Assembly: GCA_029939635.1 (NCBI GenBank) | Contig: JAOZSN010000147.1 | Location: 819 to 7,128, forward strand | Direction: 5' to 3' | DNA: 6,310 bases | From: Deltaproteobacteria bacterium | Lineage (GTDB): Bacteria; Desulfobacterota; Desulfobulbia; Desulfobulbales; SURF-16 | Shown: in pieces, positions 1-5,531 of the stretch | Numbering within the stretch: the stretch's first letter is position 1 | Layout: the number at the start of each line of letters is the position of its first letter | The notes under the pieces: model-generated | The model's input: only the letters and a program-made list of their open reading frames with translations | What the model was told of the DNA's origin: nothing | Database searches by the model: none | Position numbers and translations under genes: made by a program

Positions 1-773
1 CCTGTGGTCTGCTGGCCAGAGGCCTCAACAATCTCCTCCACCAAGGTGCTACTGTTAGAAGACACCTCAGCAGAGGCATTGGTCACCCGCATGGTTATCT
101 CACGCAATCTATCAATGATGCTATTCACCGGCCCGACAATACCCCGTTTTACAACCAGGATAACTGCTGTTAAAGCGACAAGCAAAACAACAAAAAAGGT
201 AATAAAGCCTATTCTCATCAGGGAGTTGAGGCTGGACACCACCCCTCCTACAGCGTTATTAGCATCAGCAGAGATATGCTCATCAAGCCCGAGTAGGCGT
301 GCCTGCAACTTCTCTTTAACCTGGCCCAGGGCCAAGGCCTTATCCATCACAGCATCGTCCATGTCTCCGCCGGCCATTCGGGTAAACAGCTGATCGGCTT
401 GTATATTGTAATCGGCCAGATCACGTCGCAAGTTCTGGGCCTCGGCCTTTCTCTCATTGCTCAAATCATCCTGGCTGGCAATATCTGCCAGGGCCCTCAG
501 GGCTAGATCACCGGCCTTCTTGGCCTCCTGAACATTTTCCACCTCACCCATGACCACCGCATCTTGCAGGAGCTTGAGCTCTTTATCAAAATTAGCCAGG
601 CTGGCCTGGGATAGTTTGACGGCAGGCACAAATGTAGCAGAAATCGCCCCCAGCTTGGTTTGCAGAGAGTTGGCCGTGATGCCAAAAAACACCATAGTGA
701 GCAGATAGCCCACGATCAAGATCAAAAAACTGCCTAAAATTTTACTAAATATTGACATATCAAATACTTTCAT
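1..773 (-). CDS. Methyl-accepting chemotaxis protein, N-terminal part (partial, 3' end outside window)
   Basis: Reading the minus strand from ATG at 773 gives 257 codons with no stop before the window edge. A strong ribosome site (GGAGGAAG) lies just upstream, which decides this start over the in-frame ATG five codons later. Visible parts are: transmembrane helix 1 at about residues 12-34; a helical, mostly polar periplasmic region at about 35-185 with no recognisable PAS or Cache motif, resembling a four-helix-bundle sensor; transmembrane helix 2 at about 188-210; then a HAMP-like start (GIVGPVNSIIDRLRE). After that comes a Ser/Thr/Ala/Glu-rich helix (NASAEVSSNSSTL, then EASGQQTT) typical of the entry to the MCP signalling domain. 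The family relays a periplasmic signal to CheA/CheW. The hairpin tip, which would prove the MCP assignment, lies outside the window, so a histidine kinase is a weaker alternative. The ligand cannot be read from the sequence. Confidence 0.85.
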   Translation of the reverse strand, partial: MKVFDMSIFSKILGSFLILIVGYLLTMVFFGITANSLQTKLGAISATFVPAVKLSQASLANFDKELKLLQDAVVMGEVENVQEAKKAGDLALRALADIASQDDLSNERKAEAQNLRRDLADYNIQADQLFTRMAGGDMDDAVMDKALALGQVKEKLQARLLGLDEHISADANNAVGGVVSSLNSLMRIGFITFFVVLLVALTAVILVVKRGIVGPVNSIIDRLREITMRVTNASAEVSSNSSTLVEEIVEASGQQTT

Positions 774-818
774 AGAGTCCCTTCCTCCGACTTTTTTGAG
801 AAATTTATAATCTATGTA

Positions 819-848
819 ATTATGCCTAAAATTTTTCCACCAAAACAA
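819..848 (-). promoter_or_regulatory. Weak candidate promoter for the chemoreceptor gene
   Basis: On the minus strand, TTGTTT (843-848) and CATAAT (819-824) are separated by 18 bp, upstream of the ATG at 773. The -10 is 5/6 but the -35 only 3/6, and the region is AT-rich, so chance matches are likely. I saw no sigma-28-like pair, although that factor often drives chemoreceptor genes. Confidence 0.25.
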
Positions 849-860
849 CCCACTTAAGGG

Positions 861-878
861 TTGTTAATATATTAACAA
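861..878. promoter_or_regulatory. Perfect 18-bp palindrome in the divergent intergenic region (candidate operator)
   Basis: TTGTTAATATATTAACAA is identical to its own reverse complement over all 18 positions. It lies between the divergent chemoreceptor and TPR-regulator genes and overlaps the candidate -35 box of the latter. A symmetric site here suits binding by a dimeric repressor or activator that could affect both directions. The binding protein is unknown; autoregulation by the adjacent regulator is one possibility. Confidence 0.5.
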
Positions 879-900
879 TGTGCGATCATATTTTAATAAT
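872..900 (+). promoter_or_regulatory. Candidate sigma-70 promoter for the TPR regulator gene
   Basis: TTAACA (872-877, 5/6 to consensus) and AATAAT (895-900, 5/6) are separated by the optimal 17 bp. Transcription would start near 907, about 38 bp before the ATG at 945. The -35 box lies in the right half of the 18-bp palindrome, so a protein bound there would be expected to block or modulate this promoter. Confidence 0.45.
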
Positions 901-944
901 TCCAGACAAGTACAAATCAGGGTTAATTTTTTCTAGAGGAAATC

Positions 945-2567
945 ATGCTGCAACTTCAGCAAGAAAGCCATCCTGACAAGAGAGGTGACTCCATCACCAT
1001 TAGGAAAACAGCTATTGTTGATCAACTTCAACATATGCTGAATAACCCACAATTTAAGGCCACAAACCGGCAAAAAAAATTTTTGCAGTTTGTTGTTGAA
1101 AACAGCTTCAGTAACAATCCCCAAATAATTAAAGGCTATACCATTGCCACCACTATCCTGGACAGGGGGGAGAACTTTAACCAGGCAACCGACTCCATTG
1201 TAAGCGTGGAAGCTGGACGCTTACGCCATGCCCTTGAATATTATTATCTCACTGCTGGCCATAACGATCCTCTACGAATAAATATCCCCAAAGGTGGCTA
1301 TAGGCCCACCTTTACACTGCAACACAAAACAGAAGCTTCAGTACCAACCTCTTACCAAGATTGTGTCCCTGCCAAAGACAAGGATACGGAGTGCTGGCCC
1401 ACCGTTCTAATTCGCCCATTACAAAGCATTTGTGCAAAGCAGGATTCTAGAGCAATGGCCCATGGCTTCACCACTGAATTGTCCATTGAGTTATCACGCT
1501 ACCAGGATATACAGGTTATCTTTAAATCCACCGGCACGACAGGAGAAACAAGTACAGAACCCCAAACGCGTTTCTTGATCGATGGCACCATGCGCTATAG
1601 TGGGTCGATATTGAAGGTGGCCATCCAACTTTTTGACTTGATAACCAATAAACAGCTATGGGCTGATGACTATAAATGTGACCTGGCAACCACTGACATC
1701 ATCACCTTCCAGGAGGAGATCACCCAGGTCATTGCCGCTAAAATTGCTGCCGGGCAGGGATTTATTGCAAAAACCATTGCCAAGGAGACAGTTGCAAAAC
1801 CGTTAGCAGACATAACAACCTATGAAGCAATTTTAAAATACTATGTCCATGACCTCTCTTTTTCTAAGGAAACAATGGCGACAGCCATTAAGGCTTTGCA
1901 ACAGGCGGTACACAAATCTCCAGAGAATGCCCGCTGCTGGGCCATTCTTGGTCGCCTTTTTCTTGAAAACTACTGTATTGAGACATGCGACAAGAACACC
2001 CCCATAAAAAAAGCCATCACCTATACTAAAAAGGCGGTGCAACTGGACCAAGGCAACCACTGGGCGCACATCTGGTTGGCGGCAGCTTATTTAATAAATG
2101 ATCAACTCCCAGAAGGACGCCATCAGCTTGCCAAGGCCACCAGTTTATTGCCTCCCAATAGTTTGATGTGTTTTGATTTAATTGGCCATTTCCAGGCATT
2201 TTTAGGCGATTGGCAGACAGGAACTGCCATAATTCGCAAACACATCAAACGCATTCCTTACTATTTTCCTTTTGTGCACAATGTTCTTTGCATTGATTGG
2301 CTTAACCAGGGCGAGTATGAAAAGGCGTATATGGAGACCCTTAATTTCAGGGTACCCCTAGTTTTTTGGGACCCAATGCTGCAGGCGGTTTCGCTGGCAT
2401 ATCTAACACGCCTTGAGGAAAGCCATGTGGCGATTCAAAAAATTCTTCACCTTAAACCAGATTTCACCACCCAAGGACGCCGACTTATCGGCTATTATGT
2501 GAAGGAAGAAGCAATTCAAGAAAAAATTATTCATGGCCTACACTTAGCAGGTCTGGAATTAAGCTGA
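945..2567 (+). CDS. TolB-like/TPR cytoplasmic regulator (540 aa)
   Basis: I do not recognise a named gene, but three blocks are clear. Residues about 25-125 match a regulator-type N-terminal domain found on many bacterial TPR proteins: RQKKFLQFVVE, then the DSIVSVEAGRLRHALEYYY stretch, then RINIPKGGYRPTF. Residues about 152-268 are a TolB/adenylate-cyclase-associated domain, with an IRPL start, HGFTTELSIELSRY, LIDGTMRYSG and QLFDLITNKQLWADDY. Residues about 290-505 are helical TPR-like repeats, and the end (EKIIHGLHLAGLELS) matches the usual tail of this family. No signal peptide or membrane helix is visible, so it should be cytoplasmic. AGAGGA lies 4 bp before the ATG. The likely role is control of transcription or assembly of a signalling complex through TPR contacts; the DNA-binding role of the N-domain is inferred from the family. 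It is divergent from the chemoreceptor and followed by 69 bp before the NapH-like gene. Confidence 0.85.
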   Translation: MLQLQQESHPDKRGDSITIRKTAIVDQLQHMLNNPQFKATNRQKKFLQFVVENSFSNNPQIIKGYTIATTILDRGENFNQATDSIVSVEAGRLRHALEYYYLTAGHNDPLRINIPKGGYRPTFTLQHKTEASVPTSYQDCVPAKDKDTECWPTVLIRPLQSICAKQDSRAMAHGFTTELSIELSRYQDIQVIFKSTGTTGETSTEPQTRFLIDGTMRYSGSILKVAIQLFDLITNKQLWADDYKCDLATTDIITFQEEITQVIAAKIAAGQGFIAKTIAKETVAKPLADITTYEAILKYYVHDLSFSKETMATAIKALQQAVHKSPENARCWAILGRLFLENYCIETCDKNTPIKKAITYTKKAVQLDQGNHWAHIWLAAAYLINDQLPEGRHQLAKATSLLPPNSLMCFDLIGHFQAFLGDWQTGTAIIRKHIKRIPYYFPFVHNVLCIDWLNQGEYEKAYMETLNFRVPLVFWDPMLQAVSLAYLTRLEESHVAIQKILHLKPDFTTQGRRLIGYYVKEEAIQEKIIHGLHLAGLELS

Positions 2568-2586
2568 CAGTTAATTGAGAGAACAC

Positions 2587-2600
2587 CTGACTTAGATCAA
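2587..2600 (+). promoter_or_regulatory. Candidate CRP/FNR-family binding site upstream of the NapH-like gene
   Basis: CTGACTTAGATCAA has the family core TGA-N6-TCA. Its right half, ATCAA, is a perfect FNR half-site; the left half (CTGAC) matches TTGAT at three of five positions. Its centre (2593.5) lies exactly 41.5 bp upstream of the start predicted from the TATATT at 2623-2628, the usual position of a class II activator site. Regulation by an anaerobic or nitrosative-stress regulator of this superfamily is inferred. Confidence 0.45.
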
Positions 2601-2622
2601 GGAAATAATGACAATTTCCGAC

Positions 2623-2628
2623 TATATT
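2623..2628 (+). promoter_or_regulatory. Candidate -10 box of the NapH-like gene
   Basis: TATATT matches TATAAT at five of six positions. With normal -12 to -7 spacing the transcript would start at about 2635, two bases before the ATG at 2637, giving an essentially leaderless mRNA. No convincing -35 box is seen, as expected for an activator-dependent promoter. The absence of any Shine-Dalgarno sequence before 2637 fits a leaderless transcript. Confidence 0.35.
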
Positions 2629-2636
2629 TAGCCACT

Positions 2637-3644
2637 ATGTCTCTAATAAAAAGTTTCAAACCTTGCCATATCACGACCTTACGCACCACAATTCAGGCTC
2701 TTTTCACCCTGTTCTGCCTCTATTTTGGCTGGCAGTTTTACCAATTTTACCTCTGGTGCCTGGGTGAACGTGCCAGCTTTGTACCCCGCCCGGCTGCGGT
2801 GGAGGCCTTTCTACCCATCAGTGGCCTGGTCAACCTCAAGCAACTCATAATAACCGGGGTGTATGATCCCATCCATCCTGCCTCCCTTACCATCTTTATG
2901 GCGGTGCTGCTCATTGCCTTACTGCTACGCAAGGGATTTTGCGGTTGGATCTGCCCGGTGGGTTTCACCTCAAACCTGGTCGAAAAATTAGCCCAGCGCC
3001 TGGGGCTTCTCTACCGCCTGCCGGACTGGCTGAGCTACCCCTTACTCAGCCTCAAATACCTGTTGCTGGGTTTTTTCTTCTATATCATCGTCATTAAGAT
3101 GAGTATGGCTGCCATTGAGCAGTTCAGCAAAACACCGTATAATATTGCCTCTGATGCCAAGATGCTGCTCTTCTTCCTGCAACCCACCACCACCACCCTG
3201 TGGGTCATGGGTTTTCTTGTGCTGGTCTCATTCTTTAGCCGCAACTTCTGGTGCCGCTTCCTGTGTCCCTACGGAGCATTGTTAGGTATCCTGGCCCTGG
3301 CCAGCCCTCTACGCATCAACCGTGACGCTGAAAAATGTATTGATTGCCAGAAATGCACGAAGATCTGCCCTGCCTCTATCACGGTGGCCAGCAAAAAGAA
3401 TATATTGAGTCCTGACTGTATTGGCTGCGGGGAGTGTATAGGGGTCTGCCCTAAGGAGGACTGTCTTTCATTACAGATCTGGGGAGGGACAAAGATACCA
3501 TTTCTCATCCTGCCCCTGGCAATGCTACTGATATTATTCGCCTTCTACGGCTGGGCCGTATTCACGGGACACTGGCAGAGCCAGGTGCCACTTCCGGTTC
3601 TTAAACAGTATTTCCAGATGGCCGCAGAACTAGGACATCCTTAG
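2637..3644 (+). CDS. NapH-like membrane 4Fe-4S ferredoxin-type protein
   Basis: A 335-residue polytopic iron-sulfur protein of the NapH/NosR-C-terminal family, which passes electrons between the quinol pool and periplasmic or membrane partners. Membrane helices are at about 17-39, 84-98, 133-155, 187-200 and 288-309. Two CxxxCP motifs follow helices: C102/C106 (CGWICPVG) and C206/C210 (CRFLCPYG). Two cytoplasmic-type [4Fe-4S] ferredoxin motifs follow: C234, C237, C240, C244 and C261, C264, C267, C271, with an extra C276. The family signature HPASLTIF and the N-terminal VEAFLPISGLVNLK are present. It is longer than typical NapH (about 290 residues) and has an extra C-terminal helix and tail. 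No nap genes adjoin it, so I give no symbol. The frame is open back to 2568 but holds no other ATG, GTG or TTG, so ATG 2637 is the only usual start although it has no ribosome site. Confidence 0.9.
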   Translation: MSLIKSFKPCHITTLRTTIQALFTLFCLYFGWQFYQFYLWCLGERASFVPRPAAVEAFLPISGLVNLKQLIITGVYDPIHPASLTIFMAVLLIALLLRKGFCGWICPVGFTSNLVEKLAQRLGLLYRLPDWLSYPLLSLKYLLLGFFFYIIVIKMSMAAIEQFSKTPYNIASDAKMLLFFLQPTTTTLWVMGFLVLVSFFSRNFWCRFLCPYGALLGILALASPLRINRDAEKCIDCQKCTKICPASITVASKKNILSPDCIGCGECIGVCPKEDCLSLQIWGGTKIPFLILPLAMLLILFAFYGWAVFTGHWQSQVPLPVLKQYFQMAAELGHP

Positions 3645-3654
3645 GACTGCATGC

Positions 3655-3675
3655 GTCAGGGGTCAGGGGTCAGGT
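3655..3675 (+). repeat. Three tandem heptamers (GTCAGGG, GTCAGGG, GTCAGGT)
   Basis: Three 7-bp units follow one another directly, 10 bp after the stop of the NapH-like gene. Heptamers of the same GTCAGNN form recur near the right end of the window (6190-6203 and, inverted, 6241-6268). This resembles the short tandemly repeated heptamers seen between genes in several bacterial lineages. No function can be read from it. Confidence 0.7.
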
Positions 3676-3690
3676 AACCAGAAAAAAATA

Positions 3691-3718
3691 TGCAGCAAAA
3701 ATGGCAGTTTTTTGTGCA
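3691..3718 (+). terminator. Weak hairpin after the NapH-like gene, possible terminator
   Basis: Arms TGCA-gc-AAAAA and TTTTT-tg-TGCA can pair with two internal mismatches around a 6-nt loop, and six T residues lie in the right arm. The stem is AT-rich and would be unstable. It is the only terminator-like candidate I found between the NapH-like and response-regulator genes. Confidence 0.2.
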
Positions 3719-3725
3719 AAAAGGA

Positions 3726-3753
3726 TATTAGAAAGAATATAATCTTTCTAATA
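3726..3753. promoter_or_regulatory. 28-bp inverted repeat enclosing a consensus -10 box (candidate operator/promoter)
   Basis: Perfect 11-bp arms TATTAGAAAGA (3726-3736) and TCTTTCTAATA (3743-3753) flank a 6-bp spacer. The sequence TATAAT (3738-3743) sits at the centre, a full match to the sigma-70 -10 box, with no clear -35 box at the right distance (TGCAAA at 3715-3720 is poor). No T tract follows, so it does not look like a terminator. It lies 56 bp before the response-regulator ATG. A dimer bound here would cover the -10 box, so repression is the simplest reading. Confidence 0.5.
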
Positions 3754-3809
3754 AGTGGCTCCTATAGATGCCCTATAGTCATAATCATCCTTAATCCGCA
3801 CTCAGCTCC

Positions 3810-4349
3810 ATGACAACGCAGATAAAATCAATACTCCTGGTGGAGACAGAGGATCTTTTGCGCAACCGCATGGGCAAGGCGCTCAGTAAACGTGGGTATA
3901 CTGTCTTTACGGCCGCAAATTATATCGAAGGCGTTGAAATCATTGCCCAGCGCAAGCCAGATGCCGCTGTCGTTGCCCTTAAGCTAGGGCGCAAATCGGG
4001 ACTTGATGTCCTTAAGACTGGCATTCGCCATCACCCATCTATCCGCATTGTCATCCTCACTGGCTATGGCTCCATTGCCACAGCCACCCAGTCTATCAAA
4101 CTTGGTGCCTGGGGCTACCTTACAAAACCTGCAAAAATTAAAGAAATCCTTGCTAGCTTAGATACTGATCTTAGCAGGTATGCCGCCATTGACCTGCAAG
4201 TGCCTTCCCTGGCACGGGTTGAATGGGAACATATCAATCGTATTCTTTTCGACTGCCATAATAATATCTCCCTGACGGCCAAGAAACTTGGTATCCATCG
4301 CCGCACTCTGCAGCGGAAACTGCAGAAAGCCCCGCCCAACGAAAGATAA
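3810..4349 (+). CDS. RegA/PrrA/ActR-type response regulator with degenerate receiver
   Basis: 179 residues, the usual length for this family of redox-responsive regulators. The receiver spans about 5-120 and a Fis-type helix-turn-helix about 138-172 (WEHINRIL, ISLTAKKL, HRRTLQRKLQK), closely matching the RegA/PrrA C-terminus. The receiver keeps T84 (LTGYG) and K106 (TKPAK), but the phosphoacceptor position reads VVALKLG instead of VVDLRLG, so it is Ala56 (codon GCC), and the acidic pair reads E12-T13. Normal Asp phosphorylation is therefore impossible at that site. No sensor kinase of the RegB/PrrB type is in the window. The ATG has no ribosome site; the next upstream in-frame codons end at a stop at 3792 and offer no alternative. 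The frame is intact and the DNA-binding domain conserved, so it is probably a functional DNA-binding protein, perhaps constitutive or controlled in another way. Confidence 0.88.
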   Translation: MTTQIKSILLVETEDLLRNRMGKALSKRGYTVFTAANYIEGVEIIAQRKPDAAVVALKLGRKSGLDVLKTGIRHHPSIRIVILTGYGSIATATQSIKLGAWGYLTKPAKIKEILASLDTDLSRYAAIDLQVPSLARVEWEHINRILFDCHNNISLTAKKLGIHRRTLQRKLQKAPPNER

Positions 4350-4393
4350 CAAATTAATATCACGATAAATTTCCTCCATGAGCATTTTTTACT

Positions 4394-4421
4394 TTGCCAG
4401 ACAAACAAATGCTGATAGACT
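4394..4421 (+). promoter_or_regulatory. Candidate promoter of the TetR-family gene
   Basis: TTGCCA (4394-4399, 5/6) and TAGACT (4416-4421, 4/6) are separated by 16 bp. The start would be near 4428, inside the palindromic operator at 4421-4440, a normal arrangement for a self-repressing TetR gene. A second possible -10, TAATAT at 4439-4444, would start transcription at the ATG itself. Confidence 0.35.
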
Positions 4422-4440
4422 AGAACGAACGTTCATTCTA
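4421..4440. promoter_or_regulatory. TetR-family operator
   Basis: TAGAACGAACGTTCATTCTA is a 20-bp palindrome with one mismatched pair, centred on GAACGTTC. It closely resembles the known operator of Bm3R1, a TetR-family repressor of Bacillus megaterium (CGGAATGAACGTTCATTCCG). It ends 10 bp before the TetR-family ATG, so autorepression is the natural inference. Confidence 0.7.
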
Positions 4441-4450
4441 ATATTGAATT

Positions 4451-5041
4451 ATGACAAAAATACCTCCACGCACCCATGATCCCAGCCAATCAATCCTAGA
4501 GACAGCTCTGCACCTTTTTTCGACTAAGGGTTTCTTTCAAACATCAATGCAGGATATTCGCCGCAGGTCAGGAATCAGTATCGGCTCGATATATCACTAC
4601 TATAAAAACAAAGAAGACATTGCTCTGGCGCTCTATAATGCGCTCCTTGAGCAAATGACCACTATTGTCCAAAAATCATTACTGGCCCATCCGTCCTTCC
4701 ATGATTGTAATTATCATATCCTTATTGATCTTTGTAATCTCACCAAGGAAGCACCAGAGGCCATGCAGTTTCTACTCTATGCCCGCCATCGAGAATTTCT
4801 ATCTGGCCTGCCACCAATCTGCTCTGCCAAGCCATTTCAACTTATGCTCCATGCCTCTAAAAATGCCATGGACAAAGGTGAGGTGCGTTCCATGTCACCA
4901 GAGGTAATGGTTACCACCATCTTTGGTGGCACCATGCGCTTGATCCTTCTCGAAACTGAAGGATTGCTGGAAAATGATCTACTCGATTATTTTAAAGAAT
5001 CATGGGTTGGTATCTGGCTGGCGATACAGCCAGAGGCATAA
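4451..5041 (+). CDS. TetR/AcrR-family transcriptional repressor
   Basis: 196 residues, typical of the family. The N-terminal helix-turn-helix (about 12-60) is clear: ILETALHLFSTKGFFQTSMQ, then DIRRRSGISIGSIYHYYKNKEDI, with the family's GxxxxxxxYxxxxNKEDI pattern. The remainder (about 65-190) is the all-helical ligand and dimerisation domain, whose ligand cannot be read from the sequence. The final part (TIFGGTMRLILLE) is a helix seen in related regulators. The ATG follows the operator by 10 bp and has no Shine-Dalgarno sequence. The cytochrome gene starts 39 bp after its stop, so the two may be cotranscribed and the cytochrome may be among its targets. Confidence 0.93.
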   Translation: MTKIPPRTHDPSQSILETALHLFSTKGFFQTSMQDIRRRSGISIGSIYHYYKNKEDIALALYNALLEQMTTIVQKSLLAHPSFHDCNYHILIDLCNLTKEAPEAMQFLLYARHREFLSGLPPICSAKPFQLMLHASKNAMDKGEVRSMSPEVMVTTIFGGTMRLILLETEGLLENDLLDYFKESWVGIWLAIQPEA

Positions 5042-5068
5042 AAAACTACCCTACCCAAGGGCAAATAC

Positions 5069-5076
5069 AAGGAGGA
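5069..5076 (+). promoter_or_regulatory. Strong ribosome binding site of the cytochrome gene
   Basis: AAGGAGGA ends 4 bp before the ATG at 5081, a near-perfect anti-16S match. It contrasts with the three preceding genes, which have none, and suggests that the cytochrome is made at a higher level. Confidence 0.75.
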
Positions 5077-5080
5077 ATCT

Positions 5081-5467
5081 ATGAAAAAACGTGCAATCTG
5101 TTTAGCATGTGTACTGAGCTTCAGTTTTATTATGAACGCCCAGGCAACTCCCCGTAAACGACTTGATCCAGGCACTAGAACCTGTCGAGTCTTTGACTAT
5201 CAAAGTGGCTGGTGGGGAGAAGGAAAGAAGATTTTTTTGCAGAGATGCAAGACCTGCCACACTCGAGATAACGACGTTGGTGCCACCTTTCTGCATAGTG
5301 AGTCAAAAACACCGGCAGCCTGGAACAGGGTTTTTTTCAAGAAATATCCAAAATGTTACAAGGATGGACAGTGGGGCGATCTTAACCTTGAAGATCAGTT
5401 GCTATTAAATGACTATCTTTATAGGTATGGTGACGGGACCTACAACCCGAATGACGAAGCGGACTGA
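5081..5467 (+). CDS. Small periplasmic monoheme cytochrome c without methionine ligand
   Basis: 128 residues. A Sec signal peptide is visible: MKKR, a hydrophobic core at about 5-19, and a likely cut after AQA (residues 20-22). One heme motif is present, CKTCH at 56-60, so the mature protein (about 106 residues) should carry one covalent heme in the periplasm and shuttle electrons. Mature residues include no Met at all; the only His besides H60 is H72, making bis-His or five-coordinate heme the options. C35 and C92 are extra cysteines that could form a disulfide. The C-terminal half is acidic and aromatic (WNRVFFKKYP, LEDQLLLNDYLYRYG). I do not recognise a named cytochrome. Upstream is the TetR gene; downstream is a TlpA-like thioredoxin that could serve heme attachment or the disulfide. 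Confidence 0.88.
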   Translation: MKKRAICLACVLSFSFIMNAQATPRKRLDPGTRTCRVFDYQSGWWGEGKKIFLQRCKTCHTRDNDVGATFLHSESKTPAAWNRVFFKKYPKCYKDGQWGDLNLEDQLLLNDYLYRYGDGTYNPNDEAD

Positions 5468-5500
5468 GGCTGATGACCTCAATTTCTCCGGTCGGAGAAA
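5465..5500 (+). other. Two adjacent small hairpins at the end of the cytochrome gene
   Basis: The first pairs TGAGG (5465-5469, including the stop codon) with CCTCA (5477-5481). The second pairs TTTCTCC (5483-5489) with GGAGAAA (5494-5500) around a 4-nt loop. Neither is followed by a T run, so they are not standard intrinsic terminators; protection of the mRNA 3' end or a partial stop is possible. Confidence 0.4.
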
Positions 5501-5516
5501 CAAAGTAAGCAGTCTG

Positions 5517-5531
5517 GCAAAAACATTTTGC
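5517..5531 (+). other. Small 6-bp hairpin
   Basis: GCAAAA and TTTTGC pair around a 3-nt loop. It is short and AT-rich and has no T tract after it. It lies in the roughly 195-bp gap before the TlpA-like gene, where no gene is visible. Confidence 0.2.

Noticed and set aside
4..393. 129-codon plus-strand open frame
   Set aside because: It is the shadow of the chemoreceptor gene on the opposite strand, has no ribosome site and a composition unlike a known protein.
2608..2631. Seven-codon frame with AAGGA upstream, ahead of the NapH-like gene (possible leader peptide)
   Set aside because: The predicted transcription start (about 2635) lies downstream of it, and its residues (MTISDYI) show no attenuation signature.
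3655..3675. CRISPR-like tandem repeat
   Set aside because: Units are only 7 bp, with no spacers and no cas genes; a simple heptamer repeat.
4115..4408. Minus-strand open frame over the response-regulator gene
   Set aside because: Overlaps a well-supported regulator, with no family signature; a shadow frame.
4381..4413. Terminator after the response-regulator gene (AGCATTT ... AAATGCT)
   Set aside because: Only seven AT-rich pairs with a 19-nt loop and the T run inside the left arm, not after the stem.
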